Shown here piece after piece: positions 37,111 through 46,460 of a stretch of 64,000 nucleotides of DNA. The translations under genes and the position numbers were made by a program. Origin of the DNA: Shouchella xiaoxiensis (lineage in GTDB: Bacteria > Bacillota > Bacilli > Bacillales > Bacillaceae_D); the NCBI RefSeq assembly GCF_016907895.1, contig NZ_JAFBCV010000006.1:171693-235692 (forward strand), written 5' to 3'. Position 1 is the first letter of the stretch. Every line of letters begins with the position of its first letter. The notes below the pieces were generated by a model. The model was not told the origin of the DNA. It worked only from the letters and a program-made list of their open reading frames with translations, and made no database searches.

Positions 37111-37438
37111 CTCATTTAAACACGGGATGCCCTCCGTCACCCCTAACATCAGGCAGAAAAATAAGTCTTAGCTAGAATTGAAGGTAACAATTCATTTGGG
37201 ATTCCCTTAAGGGTGTCCTTTTTATACGGAGTAATAGCTAGAGCTTATAATGATAGAAGTTAATAAAGGATTACGATTAGCATAAGTCTAGTAAAATGAC
37301 CAATTATACTCTCTTAAAACCCTAAGACTATGTTAAAATTTCCAAGAGATCTACTCCCATTGGTGTAGATAGAATGTATGGCTACATAATTAAATCAGGT
37401 TGTGGAAAATTACTGAACAAATACATCAGGGGGGTTAT
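37111..37438. other. Intergenic region between IS remnant and helicase gene
   Basis: I see no gene in this stretch. It is AT-rich and holds a short inverted repeat (TTCCCTTAAGGGTGTCC near 37200-37220, with T's after it) that could be a weak terminator. The AGGGGGG ribosome site of the helicase gene lies at its right end. Confidence 0.5.
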
Positions 37439-40400
37439 ATGAATAGACGAAACGATATTTTAGATGCATGGATCATGATCGAACAGCTGTCGGAAGGTTC
37501 TATTAATAAAAAAGATTCTTCTTTAGTGCCATTACGTACTCAAGAAGAAGACTGGCATAGCTTTTTCTTACGCTTTTTAGAAAAGCAAAAAGTAGAACGA
37601 AACATTACTGACAAGGGCTTCAAGAAATCGGGTCTCGTACTTTATTTTGGCATTTTCAATTTTGAAGAAGTAATTGAATTGTTGAGGAGTCAATTTAAGA
37701 TTGAAAAATCGTATGAAGAGGTGAGTAAATCTGACAAGTTCACCTTCTTATTAAGCTTTGATAACGAACTCAATTTCAAAGAAGACGAGTTATTCTTTAC
37801 AATGAGTGGCTATGTTCAACAATACAAGAAATTCCCTAAAAACTTCACCGGGTTTGAAGATAATTTTAAAGAGGATCTGAAAAAGAGATTTGAAGAAGAC
37901 TTTAATCAAACCATGAAGGAACTTCTCATAAAATACGTGGTGTCTAAGGAACATTTTCGTTATCAATTCGTGAACGATGTCACGAATAGTGATCCTAATC
38001 TCCATTCGTTTTTTATAGAGGATTTGAATAAGGCAAAGAAAAAGTCGAATCAGAACTTGGATCGCTATTTTAATGGGTTTGTAGGATCTCGCCAGAATCT
38101 TGACAGCAATAAAGAGTCCCCTCACTTTAATCCGAGTGCTTTTGAGAGTATTTTACAGCCGAAATTTTATCCTCTTGGACGTTTCCCGAGTAATCCGAAG
38201 TTTGCGTTGTCCTTTATGCAACAGGTTGCGGTTAATCTCGCCTCAAATGATCGTAACCCCATTCGTAGTGTAAATGGTCCACCAGGTACAGGTAAAACCA
38301 CCTTACTTAAAGATATTTTTGCGGATTTAGTTGTACAGCAAGCATCGGAAATCGTCGCTTTATCTACAAAACGTATAGACGGTAGCTTGACGTACTGGAA
38401 AAATGCCAAATTGGGTGTTTTGCCACACATTATTTCTGAGAAGAATATCGTTGTTGCCAGTTCAAATAACGGTGCGGTTCAAAACATTGTTAGAGAATTG
38501 CCGAAGAACGAGCAAATCTCAGAAGAATTTCAAAATCAGCTTGCTGAAGCCGATTATTTTAAGCATTTATCCAACTCTAAAGTAAAGGTGGAAGGGATTG
38601 GGAAAAATCGTGCTCTTACCCTTGAACATGTAGAAGATGAGAATTGGGGGACCTTTTCATTGGAGGGTGGCGCCTCGAAAAATATGAATAACGTTCTCTT
38701 ACATATCGAATCAATTGAGAAAAATTTAGAAGATGACTACCAAACGAATGAAGATGCCTATAAGGAATTTATGCGTCTTACTGAACGATTAAAAAAAGAA
38801 AGAGAAACGATACAACAATTCAGTGAAAAGGTATCTCTTTTTCAAAAGGTAACCATTGACTATACTGAGCAACTTGCTGCTTTTAATGAAAAAGAAAAGC
38901 AGGAGCATGAAGCCTTAGCCTCCGTTAAAAAAAGAGAGAGAGACGACATGGAAAGAGTCGAACAGGAAATGGCTCATCTTAAAAAGGAACATGATAGCAC
39001 ATCTATCGAACTCGAAGATCTAAAGAATGTACAAGCTCAAGCTGAAAGGAATTATGATGTCATTAGCGCAAAAAAGCCGAGCCTTTTCTGGGTAAAAAAA
39101 CTGTTAAAGGTGCCGGAAATGAACGAATACATGAAAGAGCTTACAAGCGCAAATGACAAACTGAATCAGATGACTCAACAGCAAACAGACTTAAAAAAGA
39201 CGCAGTCGAAATTGGAGAAGCAACTACATAATTATGAAAAAAGAGTAAAGAGCGCAGTGAAAAGGATTGAAGAATCACAGGCTGAATTGAATCAATGGAT
39301 TAGTACTGAACAAACGATTTTGCGAAATTTAGAGCAGCAAATAACAGTCTTGAGAGAAGATTTGGTGAAAAGTGATAGGAAGGTACTTGATTTTTCACTC
39401 TCCTATGATCAACTCCAAAAATCCAACCCATGGTTTTCTGATCATTTCCGTACCTTACAATCAGAGCTCTTTATTTCAGCGCTAAAAGTACGGAAACAAT
39501 TTCTTTATGAAAACAGAAAGAATGTAAAGAAGGCGAGGATGATTTGGCAAAAGCAGTCTGATTATATTGCAAAAGAAAATGGGCTTTTAATACTTGCTGA
39601 GTCGTGGCAATGGATCAACTTCACGATCCCTGTCATTAGCACAACATTCGCTAGTTTTGGTCGGATGTTTAAACATTTGAATGAAAACTCTATCGGGAAT
39701 TTATTTATAGATGAGGCGGGCCAAGCACTGCCACAAGCGAGTGTCGGGGCCATCTTAAGAAGTAAAAAGGTGATGGTCGTTGGAGACCCATCACAAATCA
39801 AGCCTGTATTAACTTTAGATTCGCCTGTTTTGAGTTTGATAGGGAGGCATTACAAAGTAGATGAAACCTTTGTCTCCGCTGATGCATCGACTCAAACGCT
39901 TGTTGATGCAACGAGTCAGTTTGGCTTTCAAAAAGACGATGAAGAATGGATTGGTATCCCTCTTTGGGTGCATCGACGGTCAAATTACCCGATGTTTACC
40001 ATTTCAAATGAGATCTCGTATAACAACTTAATGGTTCAAGGTAAAGAAGGGGATGCCGCACAGGGGAAATCAGATTGGTTTGATTCAACAGGAAATGCCA
40101 TTGACAAGTATGTGAAAGAACAAGCTCTCTTACTTAAAAAGTTAATTACGAATCGTTTGCAAGATAACCCGGATTTAGCTGAAGAGATCTATGTCATCAC
40201 GCCATTTAGAAACGTTGCTTTTAAAATGGCACGTGTGTTAGATGACATTGATTTTACAAAAAGAGAAAATGGTAAGCCAGTCAATGTCGGGACAGTACAT
40301 ACGTTTCAAGGGAAAGAAGCAAAGATTGTTTACTTTGTGTTAGGGGCAGATTCTACAAGTAGTGGTGCAGCTAGTTGGGCCGTCTCTGAAGCCAATATTA

Positions 40401-40543
40401 TGAATGTGGCAGCAACCCGTGCGAAAGAGGAATTTTACGTCATCGGTGATAAGGAATTATATGGATCTCTCGGAAGTAACGTGGCAGACAAAACGATATC
40501 AATTATTGGAAACTATAATAAAGAGGCACGACAAGCAACTTGA
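37439..40543 (+). CDS. Upf1-like superfamily 1 helicase with coiled-coil insertion
   Basis: The 1034-residue protein is an SF1 (Upf1/DNA2-type) helicase. Walker A NGPPGTGKTTLLKDI lies near residue 278, Walker B LFIDEAGQALPQAS near 756, motif III VVGDPSQIKPVL near 780, and VGTVHTFQGKEAKIVYF near 950 with NVAATRAKEEFYVIGD near 988. Between Walker A and B, residues about 420-690 are a long charged coiled coil with LKKEHDST-type heptads. The first 260 residues are not recognised. ATG 37439 follows AGGGGGG; an in-frame GTG at 37400 has no site. It stands alone after the array; several defence systems use such helicases, but the role here is unknown. Confidence 0.8.
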   Translation: MNRRNDILDAWIMIEQLSEGSINKKDSSLVPLRTQEEDWHSFFLRFLEKQKVERNITDKGFKKSGLVLYFGIFNFEEVIELLRSQFKIEKSYEEVSKSDKFTFLLSFDNELNFKEDELFFTMSGYVQQYKKFPKNFTGFEDNFKEDLKKRFEEDFNQTMKELLIKYVVSKEHFRYQFVNDVTNSDPNLHSFFIEDLNKAKKKSNQNLDRYFNGFVGSRQNLDSNKESPHFNPSAFESILQPKFYPLGRFPSNPKFALSFMQQVAVNLASNDRNPIRSVNGPPGTGKTTLLKDIFADLVVQQASEIVALSTKRIDGSLTYWKNAKLGVLPHIISEKNIVVASSNNGAVQNIVRELPKNEQISEEFQNQLAEADYFKHLSNSKVKVEGIGKNRALTLEHVEDENWGTFSLEGGASKNMNNVLLHIESIEKNLEDDYQTNEDAYKEFMRLTERLKKERETIQQFSEKVSLFQKVTIDYTEQLAAFNEKEKQEHEALASVKKRERDDMERVEQEMAHLKKEHDSTSIELEDLKNVQAQAERNYDVISAKKPSLFWVKKLLKVPEMNEYMKELTSANDKLNQMTQQQTDLKKTQSKLEKQLHNYEKRVKSAVKRIEESQAELNQWISTEQTILRNLEQQITVLREDLVKSDRKVLDFSLSYDQLQKSNPWFSDHFRTLQSELFISALKVRKQFLYENRKNVKKARMIWQKQSDYIAKENGLLILAESWQWINFTIPVISTTFASFGRMFKHLNENSIGNLFIDEAGQALPQASVGAILRSKKVMVVGDPSQIKPVLTLDSPVLSLIGRHYKVDETFVSADASTQTLVDATSQFGFQKDDEEWIGIPLWVHRRSNYPMFTISNEISYNNLMVQGKEGDAAQGKSDWFDSTGNAIDKYVKEQALLLKKLITNRLQDNPDLAEEIYVITPFRNVAFKMARVLDDIDFTKRENGKPVNVGTVHTFQGKEAKIVYFVLGADSTSSGAASWAVSEANIMNVAATRAKEEFYVIGDKELYGSLGSNVADKTISIIGNYNKEARQAT

Positions 40544-40770
40544 TTACTAATAAGAGTTAGATATCCGAAAAGATATATGTCTTTGTTGCTTATGGAGTGA
40601 TCCATGTAAACTAGTGGAATAGCGCATGTATGTAACCTTATTTATTCTAGTACGATATTTAATATTGTTTGTTTATTATAGGAAATTTAGTAGGACGCAG
40701 GAATAACTCTTGCGTTCTTTTTACGCTAAAAAAGTGCACGTGAATTGCTGAGTGAATAACTGTAAGGTCC

Positions 40771-40915
40771 TCGATGTACAAGAAGTGATCGATGGATTGG
40801 CAAAATCAAGATTACCAAACAACTGCATTCCGGCAACATTGAAAGACTTCCAAAAGATTGAACAACTAGAGTCCTTGAAAGACCAAGGCGAGGAGGTGTT
40901 GAATAACTATTAATT
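40771..40915 (+). pseudogene. Fragment of an LXG toxin gene (N-terminal part)
   Basis: The frame reads VLDVQEVIDGLAKS near 40771 and FQKIEQLESLKDQGEEVLNN toward 40912. This matches residues 2-57 or so of the LXG protein encoded from 46461 (VLDVQEVIDAIDKIK and KIEQLESLQGQGGEAL), also at the DNA level. There is no start codon and the frame stops at TAA 40913. It is a relic of a second copy or of a recombination event. Confidence 0.8.
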
Positions 40916-40982
40916 AATATAAACTACTTTTTTCAGAAAAACGAGCCCAAGACCAATTAAGGGCTCTTATTTTTGTTTTCTG

Positions 40983-41212
40983 CTATACGGTAAGCGCAAA
41001 GAACAATTCCCAATTAAACTATCAATTGAACGCTTTTTAGTGAGTTAATATGAACCCTACCATCAAAATTTCACAACCTAACGCCAGTTTGGGTTTGATC
41101 AAGTAAGAGCGTACTTATAGGATATAATTGCCCAGATAGAACTTTCATACGTCTTTTAGAGTGTGAGAATAGCGCTTTCTTTTTACAAAAACTTCTTGAC
41201 GCTTCCTGGATA
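40983..41212 (+). mobile_element. 3' end remnant of an IS256-family element
   Basis: The stretch GTAAGCGCAAAGAACAATTC and the following GAACGCTTTTTAGTGAGTTA match the 3' end of the IS256-family transposase gene near 55058-55115. The stretch ends in a TTTTTACAAAAACTTCTTGA inverted-repeat-like end near 41185-41204, equal to the element end near 55240. The coding sequence is broken. Confidence 0.7.
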
Positions 41213-41233
41213 ACTGGTATACTTGGCAGTGGG

Positions 41234-41263
41234 TTGATAATGATAATTATTATCAGTGATAAT
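41234..41263 (+). promoter_or_regulatory. Fur box overlapping the promoter of the siderophore importer
   Basis: GATAATGATAATTATTATC at 41236-41254 matches the 19-base Fur box at nearly all positions. It sits between a TTGATA -35 (41234-41239) and a GATAAT -10 (41258-41263). Iron-replete Fur would block the promoter, so the downstream importer is iron-repressed. Confidence 0.85.
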
Positions 41264-41345
41264 ATTGTTTTGGTTTGCACTTGGCAACTGAAAGCTATCT
41301 TATCAATTATCAGCTTAACTTACATAATGGGGAGAGGTTTACGTG

Positions 41346-42371
41346 ATGGGGAAATATAAATTATCGATGATTATGGCTACTCTAGTTTTATTACTAGCAG
41401 CGTGCGGCGGGGATAATGAATCTGCCGACACTGATACAACTGAAACAGATACAGGTAGCGAAGTAGGAGAAACAGATGCTCCTGAAACGGTTGAAATCAC
41501 AGATATGCATGGGACAGTTGAGGTTCCTGTTAATCCAGAGACGGTTGTTGCTCTTGACAGTCGCGCTTTCGAAACATTAGAAGCTTGGGGTATTGAACTT
41601 GCGGCTGCTCCAAAGACAATTATGCATGCAGATTCAGGGTATGTGTCAGACGATAGTGTTGAAGATATTGGGAATCATCGTGAACCAAACCTAGAATTAA
41701 TTGCAGCGGCTGATCCTGATCTTGTTATTGTTGGTCAACGTTTCGGTGATCGTTATGATGATATCAAAAACTTAGTACCAAATGCGGTTGTTGTTGACTT
41801 GAACTTTGATGTCTCAGAAGAAGCAGCAACGCCTGGTGAAAACTTAATTAATGGTTTTAGTGAGGGAACGCGTACATTAGGACAGATTTTTGATAAGAAC
41901 GAAGAAGCTGAGCAATTAGTAACTGAATTCGAAGAGTCGATTGCAAATGCACAAGAAGCTTATAATGGAACTGACACAATGATGGCAGTCATCGTTTCTG
42001 GTGGGGGTGTCAATTACGCTGCACCACAATCAGGTCGAGTATGGGGCCCACTTTATGAAATCCTTGATTGGACACCAGCACTAGAAGTTGAGGGTGGTAC
42101 TGCAGATCACCAAGGTGATGAAATTTCTGTTGAAGCGATTGCGCAAAGCAATCCAGATTGGTTGATGGTTTTAGATCGTGATGCAGCGACATCTGAAGCG
42201 AGTGAGAGCGTTCCAGCACAAGATGTCATTGATAATTCACCAGCTCTTCAAAACACTACAGCGATTACTGAAGAACAAATTGTCTATGCTCCTAACGATA
42301 CTTATACAAATGAGTCCATTCAAACATTTATTGAGATTTTTGATATCATTACGGATGCTTTAAACGAGTAA
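41346..42371 (+). CDS. Siderophore ABC transporter substrate-binding lipoprotein (YclQ-like)
   Basis: The product is a periplasmic-binding-protein-like lipoprotein of the FhuD/FecB/CeuA class. The signal ends in LLLAAC (Cys near residue 20), followed by a low-complexity Asp/Thr/Glu linker. The binding lobes show VPVNPETVVALDSRAFETL, a DPDLVIVGQRF segment and EAIAQSNPDWLMVLDRD. ATG 41346 lies 8 bases after GGGGAGAGG; a GTG one codon upstream is less well placed. It heads a four-gene operon under a Fur box. In B. subtilis, YclNOPQ takes up petrobactin-type siderophores; the ligand here is inferred only by likeness. Confidence 0.88.
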   Translation: MGKYKLSMIMATLVLLLAACGGDNESADTDTTETDTGSEVGETDAPETVEITDMHGTVEVPVNPETVVALDSRAFETLEAWGIELAAAPKTIMHADSGYVSDDSVEDIGNHREPNLELIAAADPDLVIVGQRFGDRYDDIKNLVPNAVVVDLNFDVSEEAATPGENLINGFSEGTRTLGQIFDKNEEAEQLVTEFEESIANAQEAYNGTDTMMAVIVSGGGVNYAAPQSGRVWGPLYEILDWTPALEVEGGTADHQGDEISVEAIAQSNPDWLMVLDRDAATSEASESVPAQDVIDNSPALQNTTAITEEQIVYAPNDTYTNESIQTFIEIFDIITDALNE

Positions 42372-42390
42372 CGTAAAGGGGTTTAATGTA

Positions 42391-43407
42391 GTGCAAAAAA
42401 AAGTTGACCCAGGGATTGAGAGAACCTCTCAATCCCGCTTTTATAAGAAGAATAAGATATGGACGAAATCCTTTATCTTAGCGATTATCGGAGTAATTTT
42501 ACTCGGAGTGATTTCGTTGTTTACTGGTGTCTATGATATTCGCGGGCAAGTAGATGGCTGGGACATGTTTTTCATCACGCGAGTTCCGAGAACGATAGCT
42601 TTAATGTTAACGGGTGCAGCACTGGCGATGACTGGTCTTGTGATGCAGCTCATTACTCAAAATCGTCTAGTGGAACCAACGACAACTGGGACAACCGAAT
42701 GGGCCGGACTTGGGCTACTGACGGTTTATTTGCTTTTTCCGGGACCGTCGTTAGTACTGAGAATGACTGGTGCGATCGTCTTTTCCTTTATTGGCACGAT
42801 GATTTTCTTTTTGTTTTTAAGACGTGTTAGACTTCGATCTTCTCTTATTGTTCCGATTATTGGTTTAATGCTTGGAGCTGTAATATCGGCTGTTTCAACG
42901 TTTTTAGGACTCTTTTTTGAAATGGCACAAGTGATTGAGAGTTGGTTTGTTGGTTCGTTTACAGCCGTGCAAGCGGGTCGCTATGAATTTCTATGGATTA
43001 TCGTTCTGGTCACATTTTTCATTTTTATCTATGCCAACCGCTTAACGCTTGCTGGCCTTGGCGAAGATGTGTCGAAAAGTCTCGGGGTTAATTACAATAC
43101 CCTTATTCTTGTTGCAAATGGGCTAATTGCCGTCGCCGTTGGAGTCGTTGCCGCAGTCATTGGACATTTACCGTTTCTTGGCTTAATTGTTCCGAATCTC
43201 GTCTCCATGTTCAGAGGGGATGATTTGAGAAGTAATTTGCCTTGGGTATGTGTAATCGGGATGGGAATCATTATGCTGTGTGACATTCTCTCTCGGACGA
43301 TTATCATGCCGTATGAAGTACCTGTTTCCTTAATTCTAGGAACGGTTGGAGCGGTCGTATTTATTACGATTTTACTAAGACAGAGAAGACCAAGGAGGCT
43401 AGGATGA
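42391..43407 (+). CDS. FecCD-family siderophore ABC permease (first)
   Basis: The 338-residue polytopic protein is a FecCD/BtuC permease. It shows ITRVPRTIALMLTGAALAMTG, the family's RxPR-x-GAxLAxxG region, and GHLPFLGLIVPNLV with PxxxR loop features (MFRGDDLRSNLPWV). The start is GTG. It lies 19 bases after the binding-protein gene and overlaps the second permease gene by 4 bases. It resembles YclN. Confidence 0.88.
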   Translation: MQKKVDPGIERTSQSRFYKKNKIWTKSFILAIIGVILLGVISLFTGVYDIRGQVDGWDMFFITRVPRTIALMLTGAALAMTGLVMQLITQNRLVEPTTTGTTEWAGLGLLTVYLLFPGPSLVLRMTGAIVFSFIGTMIFFLFLRRVRLRSSLIVPIIGLMLGAVISAVSTFLGLFFEMAQVIESWFVGSFTAVQAGRYEFLWIIVLVTFFIFIYANRLTLAGLGEDVSKSLGVNYNTLILVANGLIAVAVGVVAAVIGHLPFLGLIVPNLVSMFRGDDLRSNLPWVCVIGMGIIMLCDILSRTIIMPYEVPVSLILGTVGAVVFITILLRQRRPRRLG

Positions 43408-44468
43408 ATGCTTTAGAACAAAAACAAACCGAGCATGTTCAAGTGAAAACTAGCTCTCATCATAAAAGAAGATCAGCACGTGCCTTTCGCACAAAGAAAG
43501 AAGAAAGACGTTACTGGATCATTCTCTCAAGCTTAATTGTTCTTGGTATTATCTCTTCATTGGGTCTTCTTCTGTATAACAATCCAGTACCGGTAGATTC
43601 TCCTTCATTTATTCCTGTTGTGGAAAGAAGGATCGTCGGCATTGTTGCAATGCTGATTGCCGCTGTGTGTCATAGTTTGTCAACGGTCGCTTTTCAATCG
43701 ATTACGAATAACCGGATCGTTACACCGTCTCTATTAGGGTTTGAATCACTGTATTCAGCGATTCAAACGGGTACGATCTTTTTGTTTGGCGCAAGTGCCT
43801 TCATTAGCTTTACTGGACTTAGCTCATTTCTCCTTCAAGTTGTGCTGATGGTCTCTTTGAGCTTAATTCTTTATGGATGGTTACTTTCTGGTAAGTATGG
43901 TAATTTACAATTAATGCTACTCATCGGAATTATTATCGGGGGTGGACTTGGTTCAATCTCTAGCTTCATGAGAAGACTGCTAGCTCCATCTGAATTTGAT
44001 CTGTTGCAGACGAGATTATTTGGTTCTGTTAATAATGCGGATGCGGCTTATTTTCCAATCGTTATTCCATTAGTGATCCTTGTTGCCGTTTTGATTATTG
44101 CCAAATCAAATCGATTAAATGCGTTATCACTCGGAAAAGATGTCGCTACAACCTTTGGGATTAAATTTCAACCTAGTATTATTTATATGCTTGTTTTAAT
44201 TGCGATCTTAATGTCCGTTTCTACAGCTTTAATTGGACCTTTAACATTCTTTGGCTTTTTAATTGCGATTTTAAGTTACCAAGCGGCACCAACCTATGAT
44301 CACAAATATGTCTTTCCAATGGCGATGGCAATTGGGTTTTGTGTTCTAACAACCGCTTACTTTATCATGTATCATGTCTTTAACTCGCAAGCTGTTGTTA
44401 CAGTCATCATTGAATTATTTGGTGGGATTATCTTTTTAATTGTTATCTTAAGGAAGAGGTCACTATGA
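43404..44468 (+). CDS. FecCD-family siderophore ABC permease (second)
   Basis: The 354-residue polytopic protein is the second FecCD permease (YclO-like). It has a charged N-terminal tail of about 40 residues before the first membrane segment, then VVERRIVGIVAMLIAAVCHS, NRIVTPSLLGFESLY and TALIGPLTFFGFLIAILSYQ. Its start lies inside the stop region of the first permease gene and its end overlaps the ATPase gene, so all are translated together. Confidence 0.88.
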   Translation: MNALEQKQTEHVQVKTSSHHKRRSARAFRTKKEERRYWIILSSLIVLGIISSLGLLLYNNPVPVDSPSFIPVVERRIVGIVAMLIAAVCHSLSTVAFQSITNNRIVTPSLLGFESLYSAIQTGTIFLFGASAFISFTGLSSFLLQVVLMVSLSLILYGWLLSGKYGNLQLMLLIGIIIGGGLGSISSFMRRLLAPSEFDLLQTRLFGSVNNADAAYFPIVIPLVILVAVLIIAKSNRLNALSLGKDVATTFGIKFQPSIIYMLVLIAILMSVSTALIGPLTFFGFLIAILSYQAAPTYDHKYVFPMAMAIGFCVLTTAYFIMYHVFNSQAVVTVIIELFGGIIFLIVILRKRSL

Positions 44469-45217
44469 TAAAAATTACTAACGCTAGAAAGCAGTATTCG
44501 GATAATGTGAAAATCGGCCCTTTGGATATTGAGATTCCAAAAGCAGGCTTTACTTCGCTAATTGGGCCAAACGGCGCTGGGAAATCGACTACCCTATTGA
44601 TGATTGGTAGACTATTAAACATGGATGAAGGTCAAATCGAGATCGCCAACATGGACATTACGAGTACAAAGTCTAAGGATTTAGCAAAAATTATTACCAT
44701 TCTTCGGCAAGAAAACCACTTTGTTACGCGATTAACCGTAAGACAATTGGCTGGATTTGGTCGCTTTCCGTACTCTAATGGAAGACTCACAGATGAAGAT
44801 GAGGAAATCATTTCAAAGTATATTGATTTTCTTGATTTAACGGATTTAGAAGATCGTTACTTAGATGAGCTTTCCGGTGGACAGAGGCAAAGGGCTTATG
44901 TCGCTATGGTTCTATGTCAAGAAACGGAATATGTCTTGCTTGATGAGCCACTAAATAATCTCGATATTGCTCGCTCGGTGCAGATGATGGAGTATTTAAG
45001 GCATGTGGCAGATGACTTAGGGAGAACGGTTTTAACGGTCATGCATGATATTAATTTTGCCGCCAAATACTCGGATCGTATTTGTGCAATGAAGGATGGG
45101 CAGATCGCTGCTTTCGGTACGGTGAAAGAAATCATGGAACCAAGATTATTAACTTCTATATTTGAAACAGATATTAAAATTATCCAGGGACCTTATGGAC
45201 CCATTTCGATTTATTAA
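44465..45217 (+). CDS. Siderophore ABC transporter ATP-binding protein (YclP-like)
   Basis: The 250-residue ATPase has Walker A IGPNGAGKSTTLLMIG near residue 35, the ABC signature LSGGQRQRAYVAM near 137, Walker B VLLDEPLNNLD and the H-loop VMHDINFAAKY. This pattern matches iron-siderophore importer ATPases (FecE/YclP). It overlaps the second permease gene by 4 bases and ends the Fur-controlled operon. Confidence 0.92.
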   Translation: MIKITNARKQYSDNVKIGPLDIEIPKAGFTSLIGPNGAGKSTTLLMIGRLLNMDEGQIEIANMDITSTKSKDLAKIITILRQENHFVTRLTVRQLAGFGRFPYSNGRLTDEDEEIISKYIDFLDLTDLEDRYLDELSGGQRQRAYVAMVLCQETEYVLLDEPLNNLDIARSVQMMEYLRHVADDLGRTVLTVMHDINFAAKYSDRICAMKDGQIAAFGTVKEIMEPRLLTSIFETDIKIIQGPYGPISIY

Positions 45218-45764
45218 TCATACGTAGTCAATAAGACAGCTGAGTTGGGGTCAAGCAGTGGAAATTTTTCCGGAAAAAAAGTGCCTCTTTAAATAGTTGA
45301 ATGAGTTTAGTGCCGGATAACTTAGTGCTTGGTTAGACGACAAGAATTTTGTTTGACCCGCAAGAATTAAACGATTTAAAATCTGCCTATTGTGATGCGG
45401 TGTTTTGGCGATTGATAGTGTACGAGGTGGTCTAAAAAGCTTATGGTGACGTACTGTTCAGTTTAATTATGCAAAGACTTTATTCATTTATATGCTTGGA
45501 ACTTGCCCACAATCAAAACAAACGTCCGATCCAGCTCCGAATCGTTATAATTCCCCCACCTCGCGAATGCGGGGATTTTTGCGTTACAGGGCTAAGCGCT
45601 GCCTCTCTATATAGGAACAACGGACAATTAGTCTATTAAACGTAATGGGACATTAGTAGACAGTTTCTTTAGAATTCTATAAAATGGAAAAAGAAAAAAG
45701 TGAATCTTAGTTATTAAATGAACATTGCTAAAACCATTTATAGAAAAGGAGGATTGTTTTTATC
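45218..45764. other. Intergenic region upstream of the LXG operon
   Basis: No intact gene is supported. A frame at about 45350-45425 (FDPQELNDLKSAYCDAVFW) may be a decayed coding piece that I do not recognise. A short terminator-like stem, CCTCGC with GCGGGG around GAAT followed by ATTTTT, lies near 45556-45578. Confidence 0.4.
45657..45685 (+). promoter_or_regulatory. Predicted sigma-A promoter of the LXG operon
   Basis: TAGACA (45657-45662) and TAAAAT (45680-45685) are separated by 17 bases and lie about 80 bases before the first small gene. This is a motif match only. Confidence 0.4.
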
Positions 45765-46154
45765 GTGGCAGACTCGACGAAAATTCTTCAGTTGCAAACG
45801 AAGCTTGGTACGATTCGTACACAGCTCGGAAATGCAGAAGATAAGATTGAACGGTTAAGAACAGCGAAACGCTCGCTAAGCACAGAACAAGAAATGCTCC
45901 ATAACCATAAAGCAAAAATCAAAGAGCCTGAAATCGACGGCGACGCTTGGCGTGGCAATGAAGCATCTGAGCATGAGGATATTCGCAGCGAAATGCAAGG
46001 ATCGTACTCAGATGCGCAGGATCGCGCTGAGCAAATGCTTAGCTCAATTGAAACAGAGATTTCCAATCTGCAAGGAGAGGTGTCTAGCTGTTCTACTTCC
46101 ATTCTAACAATGGAAACGTCTTTGCAGTCCTTGCGGAACCGTCTATCAACGTAA
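45765..46154 (+). CDS. YwqH-like / DUF5082-type small coiled-coil protein of the LXG operon
   Basis: The 129-residue protein is nearly all helical and coiled-coil (heptads such as LQTKLGTIRTQLGNAEDKIE), with a central WRGNEASEHEDIRSEM segment whose Trp-Arg/Lys-Gly pattern is typical of YwqH/DUF5082 proteins. In B. subtilis, YwqH is encoded ahead of the LXG toxin and is a chaperone-like or co-exported partner for type VII secretion. It starts with GTG behind AAAGGAGGA, with a rather long spacing. It is followed 19 bases later by the YwqI-like gene. Confidence 0.8.
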   Translation: MADSTKILQLQTKLGTIRTQLGNAEDKIERLRTAKRSLSTEQEMLHNHKAKIKEPEIDGDAWRGNEASEHEDIRSEMQGSYSDAQDRAEQMLSSIETEISNLQGEVSSCSTSILTMETSLQSLRNRLST

Positions 46155-46173
46155 ACGGAAAGGAGACCACAGG

Positions 46174-46437
46174 ATGCCTGAAATTAAAGTAGATGAAGAA
46201 GAAGCACTAAGCGCATTAAGCGATGCAGGTGATAAAGCAAATTTCACCGTTTCAGATAGTGAACCAGCAATTGAGACCTCATCAATGGCCTTTCTCACAA
46301 AACTGGCCGAGTTTGAAAGTGGATACGCTACTCAACTCAAGGCGTTTTTGGATGTGTTTAAAAACGTTCAACAAGAAAGCGAGGAGCTTGTTAAAACGTA
46401 CGGAGAAGTCGATCAAACACTCGCAAGCCGCAGATAA
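46174..46437 (+). CDS. YwqI/YxiC-like small type VII secretion partner
   Basis: The 87-residue helical protein belongs to the YwqI/YxiC (TIGR04197-type) group found between YwqH-like and LXG genes. Visible are MPEIKVDEEEALSALSDAGD at the N-terminus and an amphipathic helix (QLKAFLDVFKNVQQESEELV). It has the size of a WXG100-like partner, which in LXG systems pairs with the LXG helices for export. The stop codon abuts the LXG gene reading frame. Confidence 0.8.
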   Translation: MPEIKVDEEEALSALSDAGDKANFTVSDSEPAIETSSMAFLTKLAEFESGYATQLKAFLDVFKNVQQESEELVKTYGEVDQTLASRR

Positions 46438-46460
46438 TGACAGGGAAGGGTGCCAAATGG

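Noticed and set aside
23428..40543. Prophage or integrative element origin for the defence region
   Set aside because: No integrase, phage structural gene or attachment repeat was seen; only IS scraps are present.
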